64,000 bases of DNA from Symsagittifera roscoffensis (GCF_963678635.1 NC_087063.1:79779574-79843573); one strand, 5' to 3'. Positions 48,641 to 59,079 are shown, counted from the stretch's first letter. Notes: generated from the sequence alone by a model not told the origin. Made by a program: numbers and translations.

Positions 48641-50640
48641 AAAACCAAAGGTGTCTTAGCGCTAAAACCAAAGGTATGTTGGAAGAATTTAATATTAAAA
48701 TGATAAATCAAAAAGAAACAAGGGGGGACCGTTTGAGTGGCAGGGTGTCACTAATTAATAGCTTTGAGCATGCCAGTTTCCCTTTTGAACTCCCTTCCTT
48801 GTGTACTCGCCAGAAGAAAAAATAGCCATGCAAATTTTTTCTCACAGAAAACGCAAATCTTGCAAAACTTTGGGATTTGCAAACAAAGTTAAGTGGACGG
48901 AAAAACAAAAATGAGAGCCAGTTATTTCAAAAAGGAAAGTTGCTTCCATTTTCCTTTTTTCGCTCGAATAAAATATGCAAAAATATCAAGAGAACAGTTG
49001 AAGTTTCGCCAATAACTTTGCAAAAATGAACAATCTGACGAAACCTGGGATGTTCTTACTAAAGTTGCTTTAACAAAAATCCTAAAAGTGGTATTTATGT
49101 GTATCAGGGATAATGAACAAAAGATGAATTGGCCTTGCTAAGTCTTTAAGCAAAGTTATTAAGATTTACGATTTGGAGCAAACTCCAGACATCAGACTGA
49201 GGTAACTGTCACTATGGCTCATGGTTGAATCAGTCAGATATCATCAATGTATAAGTCAGAAGTAGTCTCTCAAACCAATTGTAGAATCCAAATCGCAGAA
49301 TTTTGAGACCAGAAGATTTCCTATCAAATTTGCATCTCTATTACCCTGTGTAAGGGCAAGGCGCTATAAAGAAAACTTATTCAGCCCATAGTTAAGACTA
49401 ATTATACTTTTGAGCGAATTTTAAGTTTAATTGAAACAATAATCGGCCAGCCATCTAGATATTTTTAGCTATCAAAATAAATTACCTAGCAACCAATCAC
49501 TTTTGGCAGCTATGAATGACTAATTCAACAGTCGAACATCGGAAAAAATGTTCATAAAAACCACTCTAACCTTTTTTGTATTAGGTGTAGATAGCCCATT
49601 TTGAACAAAACTTCCTATCACATAATTTTTTAAAATATAAAAAAATTTATCCAACCTTTACATTTAGAAACTTATCTGAAACAAGTATGATACGCTTTTT
49701 CCGTATGCGAAAGTTTTAAGATAAAAGTTCCTTATCCATGTAATTTCTTGGCCATCAGATTTCCATAAATAAAAATTGAAAGAATACTTTAAATTACGCT
49801 TTAGAATTTGGTCCAATTTTTGAAACCAATTTGGTCCAATTTTTGAAACCATACAAGAAAACCCCCAACTTAAGTGGCAAAAGTCATAAAATCATGTTTG
49901 CCGTGAAAACTGATGTAATCCTTTTCACAAAAAAAGGAATCATGTTTGTAGAAGGCTAGAAAACTTCTACCTTGAAAAACTGAGAGATCAATAATGGTGG
50001 CATATTTTTTCACAGATTTTAGAGCTGAACTAATAAAAACATTTTATAACAAAAACCTTCACTATACCTATAAACAAAGCTATAGCACACAGCCTGGACA
50101 CATCTATATGCAAAAAAAAAAATCTTGCCTAAAAGAATTTTTTCCAGTGAAGCATTTACTTGAGCCCAGAAGTTATTTTGCTATAAAACAAAGCAAAATA
50201 CTTCTATCATAATTTCATCCAAAATAAAACTCCATATTGTCGATAAGCCAAATTTATAATTTAAAAGTCTTCAAAAACTTTTTTGTATTTGGGTTGAAAT
50301 TCTATGTATAATCAATCTTCTTTACGCTCTATGTGAAATTGAAGGACATCAACTTTTCTGCGGAAATAAAAACCCGGGAGCCAACGAACAGCTTGCGATA
50401 TCCAACAAAATTGATGAAAAACTCGTCCGTTTATTTATTGAGTATAAGCTCAAATTTTTTCTACTATTTGACAAAAAAGTGAAAATCACCCCGTTAGCGT
50501 GCAAGCAAAAAAGGGAAAATAAGTCAGATCAAAATGGTTTTGCACAAATTTCTTGATAATCAAAAAGGTTTTCCACAATTGAGCTTACAAAAATTGCCGG
50601 GGTTTCGCTTACAAATACCTATAATTTAAACCTTGTGGAC
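48641..50640. other. AT-rich non-coding DNA
   Basis: No gene seen. A short direct repeat TTTGGTCCAATTTTTGAAACC occurs twice in tandem at about 49,808-49,851 (shown in part: TTGGTCCAATTTTTGAAACC). Confidence 0.45.
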
Positions 50641-53215
50641 ATATTTGTTTTGTCGCGGTTTCCGCAGCAAGATATGATGGCTAGTTGTCCCAGATTCTAC
50701 AATTATAAGCGGAGTCCCAAAACGTAAGTGGATTAGTCAATTTTGTTTTAACTGAGCTTAACCAGTTTTGCTTAAGAACAGTTAAAAGCTACAGCTGGTA
50801 TTGCTATCTAGACTGCGGAAATTTAAAGCACGGATATCATGAAACATTGGTTAACTAAATCGATGGATGTCAACCAGTAGTGTTTCGAAAATTTCCCAGC
50901 AAGCAAACTTTTCGGGATTGATTTAGAAAAAGGCGCCAAATTAATTTTGTTTCTAGGAATATAGAGGTTCAGAGTGATTTCAATTTATCAGTATCTCAGA
51001 TGAGTTTTTTGAGGCGAGAGGTAGAATGTAATGCAAAAAAAATGATATCGAAGTGACAGGAATTAAGATGGAACCTGGCAAGTTGGCGGTAGGATGGTAG
51101 GGATTGAGATCAAAGTTTTGGTTTTTCAACTGTTAGCTTAATTGTAAGTAGTAATTGAGCTTAATCGCTGGTGACTGCTTGCGAATGGTAAATAAAATAA
51201 TTAAATTAAAACGGTTCTATATTTGTGACTGGAATCCTCAAACGATATGCGGTTTCCGCTTATAAACTTCGGATTCCGCTTACAATCTGAGGATCACTCA
51301 CAGTTACGGATTCCACAACAGCTCAAATATACTACACCTAAAAATTTCTCACAAACTGCTCAGGATTTTGCAAAAACACAAATTTTCAGTTCGACTTTGA
51401 GCGTTACAGTGTTTTTTCCAGAAGATCAAAGAAAAGAAGCAATAATGCGGATTTCGCTACAAATCTGATTTTGGCATGTTGCGCAATCGACATACAACTC
51501 ACAAAATTCACAGTCTATCCTTGTAATTCGTAAAATCTTTTGCTCTAAAAGTTCTCTCAATCAAAAAAGAGATAGGTTTGTTCAGGTGATAGAAAATTTT
51601 GAAGCCCATGCAGTCATGATTCGAACCCCACTGAACGTTTTCTAAACATTTACGATTTCTGGTGGGTGATTTTTTTTGATCGAAAAAAAAGAGATCGCGT
51701 ATGGTTGTAATATGGGTGCAAAAGGTAATTCTTTAGGTTCTGCAAAGACTTTTAGTGTTTGAGTTTTCTTTCATCTTTCAGCGGCCTTTTGACAAAAGAA
51801 AAATCATAAAAACTGAAAAAGCGGAAGAAATTTTCTCAGTTAAGTCGGTTTTTTGTTTTTGTTTTTGTTGTTCAATTAACTTTTGATAGGAAAACAATTT
51901 GATTTAGGGGACGTTTTTGACAAAACTATATTTCTGACAAATGAAAACGTCAAACTTTTGAATTCAGATTTTGTTGACGCCAATTGTAGAAATTTTCTGA
52001 AATTTTAAATGATAAATATACACCAAAACATTTTAAAAAAACTTAACAACAGTTTGAATTAAAGCTTTTACTGAAGCAAAATTACCTTTCACTCAACTTT
52101 CAAGAAATGAAAATGTTTTTTATTTAGATCTTGGAACTGTATGTAATCATTACAGCAGTCCAATTAGTGAAGCTTTAGAGATTTAGAGTGACAACAATTA
52201 TGTCACTCTTTTTATCAGCCGAACCAGCTAATAAAACCACTGATTTTATGATATAAACTTTTTAATTGCCTGAGTTTACGCAAAATTGAAAATAAAGCTT
52301 GGGTTGTTTGCTTGGGGTGTTTCTTTTATTCAGTCAACTTTCGTTTTTGACAGAAGTTTTTTTTCATCTGAAAGTTTTTTTGACATCAGCTGAAATGTTT
52401 GAAAACTGTTTGGAAAAAAAAATTGATACCAACTAAAATTACACAGCCCACATTAATTCAAAAAACCTACCACCTTTTGTAAAAAATCACCGCTAACCCA
52501 ATTTGAGAAAATTGGATCATAACGTAGTTTATAGTTTATATTCCGCTGAGAAAGCTGTAAAGTAAATACCACTTTCGAACCTAGAAACTGATCACACTTT
52601 TTTAAAGTTTTATTGTTCGATTGTGGAGTTTGCTTTCTTCGAGAAAAAAATCAATAGTCAAACCACGATACAAAAATTTTTGAGCGAGAACAAATTTAAA
52701 GATTCTTTCTTATAAAAATACCAAAAAAAAATAGCAGTTTTTATACGAGAGTTTTCACTGCGTTCTTATGAAAACAAAAGTCTTGGGTTTTTGAGACTCA
52801 AAAACCACCTCGCGCCACTCAAAACTCGAAAAATGTTTGAAAATTTTTCGACTTATTTCATTACGAGGCCAAACTGTGCACTGGATAGGAGCACAATTTT
52901 GTGTCTGTATGTTCCTGGATTCCAGAGTCAATTCTTAAAATATGTTCCAAAATGTAAAGGGCTTCAACAAACAAAATTTCAGAGATTCCGCCTACATATA
53001 GCTGTAACGTAAATTTTGTCGGCGCATTTGTTTTGTTGCGGATTCCGCAACAAGCAAATATAGCTAGTTGTTCTGGATTCCGCAACTGTAAGTGGGTTCC
53101 GCAAAATGTAAGTGGAATCCGCAAAATGTAAGTGGAATCCGTAAACTGTAAGTGGAACCCTCAAATGTAAGCGGATTCCTCAAATTGTAAGTGGATTCCG
53201 CAATATTTGTTTATT
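50641..53215. repeat. Long dispersed repeat, copy 1 (about 2.4 kb or more)
   Basis: Aligns nearly base for base with 59,214-60,829 and 61,685-64,000. Landmarks in order are TTTTGTCGCGGTTTCCGCAG, GGTGACTGCTTGCGAATGG, TATGCGGTTTCCGCTT, a common ORF fragment beginning MRF-LINFGFRLQSEDHSQL, GATCGCGTATGGTTGTAAT, TGTAATCATTACAGCAGTC and GTCTGTATGTTCCTGGATTC. The ORF starting at 51,247 and its relatives at 59,822 and 62,294 are open only in part and have no recognisable domain, so I do not call a gene. The element type is unknown. Confidence 0.85.
53060..53215. repeat. GTAAGTGGATTCCGC minisatellite
   Basis: About seven units of roughly 20 bp of the form GTAAGTGGAATCCGCAAA. Each holds a GTAAGT hexamer, which equals the consensus 5' splice site, followed by GGATTCCGC. 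The same words are scattered singly in the dispersed-repeat copies. Confidence 0.8.
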
Positions 53216-53449
53216 ACTGAAATTGCTTATGAACAATTAAAAGCTAGAGCTGGATTATTTGACTTATTATCTATAGGAACGCGCAATTTGAACGCAAAAA
53301 GGACTTATCCATTTGTCAGTGGAATGCACAAACAAATCTTAAAACAATGGTTAACTATGCGGATGTCAAATGTTTTGTTTTGGTCTGAAATGGGTTTGAA
53401 TTGACTGTTCAGGGTTTGAAATGGCAGTTCATGTTTGAATTGGGGGCAG

Positions 53450-53745
53450 TTCAGTCACTCATCAGTATTTGAGATGAGATGGTTCACTTATGGTTAAGAA
53501 CTCATCATCAGTATTTGAGATGGTTCCGTTTGAAATGGCAGCTATGTCACTCGTCAGTATTTGAGATGAGATGGCTCAGATGGTTCAGAAGTCATCATCG
53601 CACTTATCAGTATTTGAAATGAGATGGTTCAGTTGGTTCAGAAATTATCATCGCACCCATCAGTGTTTGAGATGAGATGGTTCAGTAATTGAGACGAGCA
53701 TTTGAGATGAGATGGTTCAGTATTTGAGACGAGATAAAGGACGGC
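53450..53745. repeat. Minisatellite (CAGTATTTGAGATGAGATGG)
   Basis: The phrase CAGTATTTGAGATGAGATGG with TTCAG and CATCATCGCAC spacers is repeated about six times with variable spacing. No credible ORF. Confidence 0.8.
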
Positions 53746-53879
53746 TCAATTGTTTGTGTTTTTTGAAAGTGGAACTGAATAGTTCTCTGAAAATTTGATC
53801 CGAGTTTAGTTAAAACTGAAAAGGAAAAACCTATACAAGTGTAACTAAAAAATTCAGTACGAAAAGTAAAACATTGTTT

Positions 53880-54998
53880 TTAAATTTTGTTGAGCAACTG
53901 GATCAATTTTTCTGTGTTGTCTAAATCTTTTTCGTCGAAATCTCCAATTTCGACAAAGCATCTGTGTTGTCTCAATGGCTCACTATGGTGTTCATAGTCT
54001 GGTGTTTTTGTTGAAATTTTCTCCAGATAAAGTTTACGTTTATCTCTCTTATTGAATTTAACTTTCTGTTTCCACAACTTTGTACTCGAATCCTTTGACG
54101 TATTTGGGTTCTGATGTTTGAGCGTATTTAGCGACGAACATTGCGTTTGGAATGATTGTAAGCACTTCTGGACTTGGGATGCCCGGCTTGTAAGGCAGTT
54201 TTAAGTTCGCAGACGCAGACGACGGCTTGCAGAAATGATTTTTGGCACTTTCGCCATCGAAGGTGAGCCAATTTTGGATTGACGGAACAAATTTGTACAG
54301 TTGATACTGACATAATGAAATGTGAACTTTAGTTTTGATTCTAAGTGCAAGCTCTTTCATCAAAAACTCATTAACGTAGCGAGTTTTGATACAAAAATGG
54401 ACCACATTATTTTGAAATGAACAGAGCCATACAAATACGGCTTGAAAGATGGCTGAAAGACAACTCTCCCTACAAGGTATGAAACTGGAATCTTTTTTGC
54501 AAAACGTTGTTGCTATGTAAATGTTATCAAAATTATGAACAGCGGCTTCTTGTAATTTTTCGAAAAGATGATTGATTCGCGTCGTATGACCAACTTGCCA
54601 CCAGTAAAAAGGACAGATTTTTCTTTGGAAACTAGTAAGGACATTAATGAACCTGGACAGTGATTTGCAGGAAAAAGAGTGACAGTTAGGGTATGAGTCC
54701 TGTCCACTTCCAATGAATCATTGAATGTTATCTCATTATCTGAATCCAGAGTTACTATAAATGGAGTTAAGTGAACATAAAGCGGCAATGCACTCAGCAA
54801 AGCAGCCGAAACTTTAAGATAATCAATTTTAAGGTTATAATGTTTTAACCTATCGAAGACCTCAGGCTCATTAAGGCCCAACGTGTGATCTGTTTGACAG
54901 TGCGAAAAAAAATAAACCGTAGGTTTGAGGTTCTCACCATTGAAGCGATCAATTGAAACCCCAGAAAATTCTGATATTGGACCGGCGATTTCTGACAT
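53880..54998 (-). pseudogene. Artemis-like (SNM1 family metallo-beta-lactamase/beta-CASP) nuclease ORF with two frameshifts
   Basis: Family role: Artemis/DCLRE1C nucleases open DNA hairpins and trim ends in non-homologous end joining. The N-terminus from the ATG at 54,998 has SIDRFNGENL, YFFSHCQTDHTLGL, LFPANHCPGSLM and VLFTG, in the order and spacing of the SNM1 metallo-beta-lactamase fold. The frame then shifts at about 54,600-54,597 (one base missing), exactly at the Gly-Asp position after VLFTG. It continues as IYIATTFC, IPCRESCLSA, VKGFEYKVVE, and shifts back near 54,062-54,077 into a frame ending HHSEPLRQHRC...LIQLLNKI at 53,880. The two shifts cancel. In the HxHxDH motif the second His is Gln (HCQTDH). 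About 370 codons with no intron, shorter than vertebrate Artemis, and lacking its long C-terminal tail. It is either a retrocopy/pseudogene or an intact gene with two sequencing indels. The beta-CASP part is weakly conserved. Confidence 0.75.
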
Positions 54999-55440
54999 AA
55001 TTATAGAAGGGAAATAGAGGTATGAAAAGTGAGTTAAGCAATGAGGATTGAAGATACATTTCTATAATTTTCAAGAAAGGAGAACACCACCACATTTATA
55101 TCCTCTATCCTAGGTTTATTTATACAGCCAAAATTTTAATCATTTAGGCGCATTAACATTACAAGAATGGATCCGAAAAACAATAATCATTAGCTTCAGT
55201 AGAGCCAAATTTCTCAAATCAAAAAGAAAACTTTGGGAATTTTAATTCCACATACTACGAAAACTAATCAATTTAGATGATATATGCACCAATATAGAAG
55301 AGTTGACATCAGGAAGCACAGTAGGAAGTACAATTTTGGAAAGCAGTTTAGGCACTAACTAACTAACTAAAGTTTTTAGAATAGACTTCTTTACCGATAA
55401 GTGGCCTGATAGTGATAAGATTATGTGACCGGCAAATAAT
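54999..55440. other. 5' flank of Artemis-like ORF, no gene
   Basis: AT-rich. The sequence ACTAACTAACTAA occurs at about 55,356. No clear promoter element is visible upstream of the ATG at 54,998. Confidence 0.4.
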
Positions 55441-55680
55441 GTGACCGGTGAATGAGGCACCCTATACTGTGAGGCATACTGTGAGGCGGCATGCTGTGAG
55501 GCGGCATGCTGTGAGGCATACTGTGAGGCATAATGTGAGGTATACTGTGAGGTAGGATACTGTGGATAGGCAAATACGGAATGTCGGAAATACGGACATA
55601 CGGACATACTGTCGGAAATACGCAAACACGGAAATACAGCATACTGCGATGGCATACTGCGATTAAAACGGCATTGCACT
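55441..55680. repeat. Short tandem repeats (CATACTGTGAGG and ATACGGACATACTG)
   Basis: Two adjoining simple arrays: CATACTGTGAGG/GGCATGCTGTGAGG units (about 12-14 bp) to 55,560, then CGGAAATACGGACATAC-type units to about 55,660. The Ser/His/Pro-rich ORFs on the minus strand (55,359-55,679) are by-products. Confidence 0.85.
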
Positions 55681-56235
55681 AAAAACAGTTTTCTAATAAA
55701 CTAGTCATAAAATAGTTTAGTAGTTCATTTTGAGATTTGAGATTTGGAACATTTATAAGTCGGGGAATTTTGTAGCATTGTAGAGCATATTGGACGAGCG
55801 CTGTTGAATGGTGGCTAAAAAAAAACAGTTTTCTAATAAACTAGTCATAAAATGTTTCACTAATATGTTTTTATATTTGAGATTTTGTATCTTTACTGAT
55901 AAGTGAGGGCATTCTGTCTTTACGGCATACTGTAGCACACTGTCTGTACACACTGTAGCATACTACACGGTTGAAAATGACAGTTTTCTAATAAACAAGT
56001 CATAAGATATTTTAGTAATATATTTTTAGATTTGAGGTTTCGAAGCCTTATATGGACGTTGATTGACGTTGATAGTTTGACGTTGATAGATTGAAAGACG
56101 TTGATTGACGTTGATTGACAATGATGGACGTTGATAACATACTACACGGCTAAAAAAAACAGTTTTCTCCTAAACTAGTCAAACATCATTTTAGTAATAT
56201 ATTTTGAGATTTTGAACCTTTACGACAAGTGTCCG
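55681..56235. repeat. Four-copy 80-bp module with variable spacers
   Basis: The module AAACAGTTTTCTAATAAACT + AGTCATAAAATATTTTAGT + TTTGAGATTTGAGATTT... + TTTACGATAAGTG starts at about 55,681, 55,821, 55,976 and 56,155. Between modules lie different simple repeats (CATACTGTAGCA; ACGTTGATTG). A fragment recurs at about 56,795. It ends right at the acidic ORF. Confidence 0.75.
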
Positions 56236-56670
56236 ACCCCCGGCTAGGATGACCCAGCGGTTCCGCTGCATCCTGGGCCTCGAGCCGGCCTGGCAGGTTT
56301 GCCGTCCCGGCGACTGACGGCGCTGCTCGTTTGCGACTGCGCCCCGCCCGCTTGCCCAATTATAGGGCAGAGTGTCGTCATCACTCTCGCTGCATGAGTC
56401 GACGATTCGGCCATACCAGGCCACAGCGTGTCCGCGACCGCGACCGCGACCCCGCACGTAGGAAAACGCAATAGTGTCCGAGGCAGTGCTCTCCTCCTCG
56501 TCACTGCCCGAGAGCAGATCAAAGCCAGAGACACTACTCAGTTGCTCCAATTCCGACTCCGAGTCCGAGTCACGGTAGGGCACCACTGTCTTCACCTCGA
56601 TTTTATTGCCTGCATCCTCATCCTCATTTGTTGCTTCCTCATCCTCTTCCGTGTCAGAGGAACTAAACAA
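56191..56670 (-). CDS. Acidic, Ser/Asp/Glu- and RG-rich ORF (likely exon)
   Basis: 159 codons in a GC-rich island unlike its AT-rich surroundings. The sequence starts with SSSDTEEDEEATNEDED, continues with SESELEQLSS and SGSDEEES, then RGRGRGRGHAVAWYGR, then ESDDDTLPYN and a basic Gln/Arg tail. There is no ATG; the open frame begins at TTG within TTTAACTTTGTTTAG, which looks like a 3' splice site, so this is more probably an internal or terminal exon than a whole gene. Such acidic plus RG-rich stretches occur in many nuclear RNA- or chromatin-binding proteins, but nothing fixes a function. It lies 180 bases downstream of the RING exon on the same strand and may belong to the same or a neighbouring gene. 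Confidence 0.5.
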   Translation of the reverse strand: MFSSSDTEEDEEATNEDEDAGNKIEVKTVVPYRDSDSESELEQLSSVSGFDLLSGSDEEESTASDTIAFSYVRGRGRGRGHAVAWYGRIVDSCSESDDDTLPYNWASGRGAVANEQRRQSPGRQTCQAGSRPRMQRNRWVILAGGRTLVVKVQNLKIYY

Positions 56671-56844
56671 AGTTAAAACATGATCGATATGGAGGAAGGG
56701 TTGGATGTTCTTTTGCGGTTTAGATTGGAAAGCTTCAAGTTATAGGTCAAAGGTGGAAAGAAGGGGTTTTTCACATGGCACCAAAGTTGGTTAGTTTACT
56801 AATAAACTAGGTCAAAAGCAATAGTTATCAGTGCATGAAGCTAA

Positions 56845-57023
56845 TTAAGGCTGCAAGTCCTGCCGACAGAAGGGGCACTTTGAATGAGGCTCGTCCTGCA
56901 CTTTCCGCCAGCAGATAAAACATAGCTTGTGCGCAAAATCCCCATCATGGATCTGGAACAAATTCTGTCCATCTTCACAGCAGATAGGAGCATTTCATCG
57001 TCTGTTTGTGGTTCATTCATCAT
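56845..57023 (-). pseudogene. RING-finger exon with a frameshift at its first cysteine
   Basis: The frame ending at the TAA 56,847-56,845 encodes PICCEDGQNLF, then HDGDFAHKLCFICWRK and SKCPFCRQDLQP. This gives C-x(n)-H-x5-H-x2-C-x2-C-x11-C-x2-C, a RING-type pattern as in C-terminal RING E3 ubiquitin ligases. The upstream open frame MMNEPQTDDEM is in a different frame; one base appears missing at about 56,990, exactly where the first zinc-binding Cys should be, and the RING frame has a TGA just before. So this copy is broken, or the assembly has an indel. The RING lies at the extreme C-terminus. Its partner exons are uncertain; candidate upstream exons are at 57,208-57,333 and beyond. Confidence 0.65.
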
Positions 57024-57207
57024 GTTTTCTGAAATTCAGTAATTCAGCTAGTTACTCATACTGCATGCTAAAAACTAGAATCATTTTTCAATTTATAGAA
57101 AAAAAAACGTTTTTAAAATGTCAATTAATAAATCTAGACCTTTTGTACACATTCGTGGATAAAATTGTAGATACTATTTATTATTCCAACTTGGTATTAG
57201 AAAGTCT

Positions 57208-57333
57208 TCAGGCCCTTTTGACTGATATTTGGGCAGACAATGCTTCTGCTGGCTTTACTTCGCATGACCGACGATAGTGTAGGAAGAGACTGTTCATCTC
57301 TTCTTTATTCGCCAGCTTTTCCTTAGTTGTTGG
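57208..57333 (-). other. Candidate small exon of unknown product
   Basis: After a plausible acceptor (ATTTTTTAAG at about 57,342-57,334) the frame reads PTTKEKLANKEEMNSLFLHY and on to ISVKRA before TGA (57,210-57,208). It lies between the JmjC exons and the RING exon on the same strand. There is no recognisable domain and no clear donor, so this is weak. Confidence 0.25.
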
Positions 57334-57452
57334 CTTAAAAAATTAAAATATCAAAGTTCAGAATGAGAGGTTAAACTGATTTTTTTTGGGATGAATTAAG
57401 AATTTCAGTATACCGGATGACAAAATTCAATTTTTGGGATCAATTGAGTATT

Positions 57453-58085
57453 TCAGTTCATTCGACTAAACTGGGTGCAGATTTTGGGATGCGGAAGAAA
57501 GAATTTCAGTAGTTGGGATGAAAATTGGCCAGAAGTATTTACGTAAAATATTCTGGCAAGGTGGTTATCTAAGGCTTTGTCTTGCGCATTTGGAATTCTC
57601 CAGACCTCCTCCAGATCTTCTATTGCTTGCGGCGGTATCGTGTCTCTGGTGCTATGGAAATATCTTTCTCTATTTCCTTTTATTTCAACAAAAATGTATC
57701 TTTTTAATTTTTGATACTAACCACAGGTGCACCATAAGCTCATTCAGAGACAGCATCAGAGAAGCAGAGTAGCAGCTGCTGAAGGGCTTTTTGTCTTTCC
57801 GCTCATGTCGGAAAGCTTTGGCAGCCTTCAGCAGGTGTCCACAATGGATGAAATTGACACCCAGAGCCACTGACTCTGAATGCGTTTCAACCATGTGTAT
57901 CATGCCAGCTGGCATAACGAGGGCCTGGCGCCCCATCAGAACAACTTTCTGACACCCTCCAGCATCACAACGAGGGTCACCCCCGTAAAACAGCGGTTTC
58001 CAACCCAGAAATTGCTGAATCAGTTATTTCTGGAATAGCGGCTTGTTGTTGACCGACTGGGTCATCACATAAAATGTTCTGCAGC
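57453..58085 (-). pseudogene. JmjC-domain (KDM2/KDM7-like) gene fragment, two exons, with stops
   Basis: Family role: JmjC proteins are Fe(II)/2-oxoglutarate-dependent demethylases or hydroxylases acting on chromatin or proteins. A strong acceptor (TTTCTTTTTTCTTTTAG) precedes the exon at 58,085. It reads CRTFYVMTQSVNNKPLFQK, an in-frame TAA, then WKPLFYGG, DAGGCQKVVLMGRQALVMP, AGMIHMVETHSESVALG and NFIHCG. The last parts match the end of a JmjC barrel (family consensus like IPSGWIHAV...GGNFLHS), including the C-terminal metal-site His. A donor at 57,722/57,721 (GTTAGT) and acceptor at 57,652 define a 70-base intron. The next exon (57,651-57,453) joins in frame and encodes TRDTIPPQAIEDLEEVWRIP before TGA. 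Upstream, across a putative 42-base intron (58,127-58,086), the frame needed for JmjC contains a TAG, and the first metal ligands are not clear. Probably a decayed gene. Confidence 0.65.
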
Positions 58086-58127
58086 CTAAAAGAAAAAAGA
58101 AATAAATGGAACAGCGGGCTTTTAAAC

Positions 58128-58222
58128 CCCTGGATAGATTTAGCTGATGGAACTAACAAGGCTGCTTGTTGGCCAATAAACCAGTCTGACTGGATCAAGT
58201 TGACATAATCAATCGCAGGCAC
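58128..58222 (-). other. Possible upstream exon next to JmjC fragment
   Basis: The frame PAIDYVNLIQSDWFIGQQAA is open up to the GTTTAA donor at 58,127, but its phase does not join correctly to the JmjC exon. The phase that does join carries a TAG. I cannot decide which is right, and the piece may be chance. Confidence 0.25.
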
Positions 58223-58376
58223 GCACTGTATTCAACTTGGGGCAGGCTTGGTTCAACAAAATACAAAAAAAATTGGTCGAAAATTAATTACAACAACTTT
58301 GTGCTAATTTTAGTTTCAGATGATTACTTGCGATAGTCTCTCTCTTAGTTCAACATAGTCAATTTGAGGTAACAGG

Positions 58377-58575
58377 TCAATATGACTTGGACAATATCCT
58401 CTCCCAGCATCCAGGCGACAACACAGGCTCTGCAGTTTTATAGCAGTCGCTGAAGCCCTCCGTGCCACAGAACATGCAAGTCAGTTTCTTCAGTTTTGCA
58501 TCATTCTTCTCGCATCGCTTTTTAGCAAAATAGCGGACCATGTTGCTTTTTTGCGAAAAATGTTGGTCGCACTCT
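58377..58575 (-). pseudogene. Degenerate zinc-finger-like exon, copy 1
   Basis: After an acceptor-like TTTTTTTTTGTTTCCAG the frame reads CDQHFSQKSNMVRYFAKKRC, close to a C2H2/C2HC finger (C-x12-H-x3-C) with the first His position occupied by Tyr. A second metal-site candidate TCMFCG and GFSDCYKTAEPVLSPGC follow, then TGA. It lies upstream of the JmjC exons on the same strand and may once have been an exon of the same gene. The missing His and the lack of further fingers argue for decay. Confidence 0.5.
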
Positions 58576-59079
58576 GGAAACAAAAAAAAACGAACTCAGT
58601 CAAGAATTAAAATTAAGACAGTAAATTTTTTTCACGTTATCGATTTTGTTACAAGAATTGGTATGCGTAATATAAATAGGCTATGACAAAGTCAGCCCTC
58701 GTTACAAAAGCAAAGCCCTCTTTATAATATGAAATTGGTTCATATGTGGGGTGAGGGAACAGGAAAAAGAGTCAATAAATTTTAGTGGAATCCGCAAATT
58801 CTTAAGCACTATGTATATCTTTTCTCGGAATCCAGGATCAAATTTTCTCGGAATCCAGGAGCACTATGTATATCTTTTCCCGGAATCCAGGATCAAACCT
58901 TTGCCACATTAAATTTGTGATACCCTTCCGGATGTGAAACCGGTACCTCAATTGTGAAATGCGAGCCTTAAATTTTATTATGATTAGTCACAATTTTTTT
59001 TAAAAAAAAAAACGTCTTCTAGGCCACAATAATTGTGATTCACGTTTACTTCGTTGTTTTAAAAACATCTTGTAGAGCC

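Noticed and set aside
48363-48659. 98-codon Gly-rich ORF
   Set aside because: It runs across the hAT-like terminus and G-runs and has no paralogue with coding constraint.
51247-51468. ORF repeated at 59,822 and 62,294 as a possible transposon gene
   Set aside because: The copies diverge in frame after 60-130 codons, have no recognisable domain and lie in a repeat whose remaining sequence is non-coding. The shared reading frame follows from recent copying.
55359-55679. 106-codon minus-strand ORF rich in Ser, His, Gln and Tyr
   Set aside because: It is a translation of the short tandem repeats at 55.44-55.68 kb.
56428-56676. Plus-strand ORF opposite the acidic exon
   Set aside because: It is the antisense of the acidic/RG-rich frame; the minus strand has the splice-site context.
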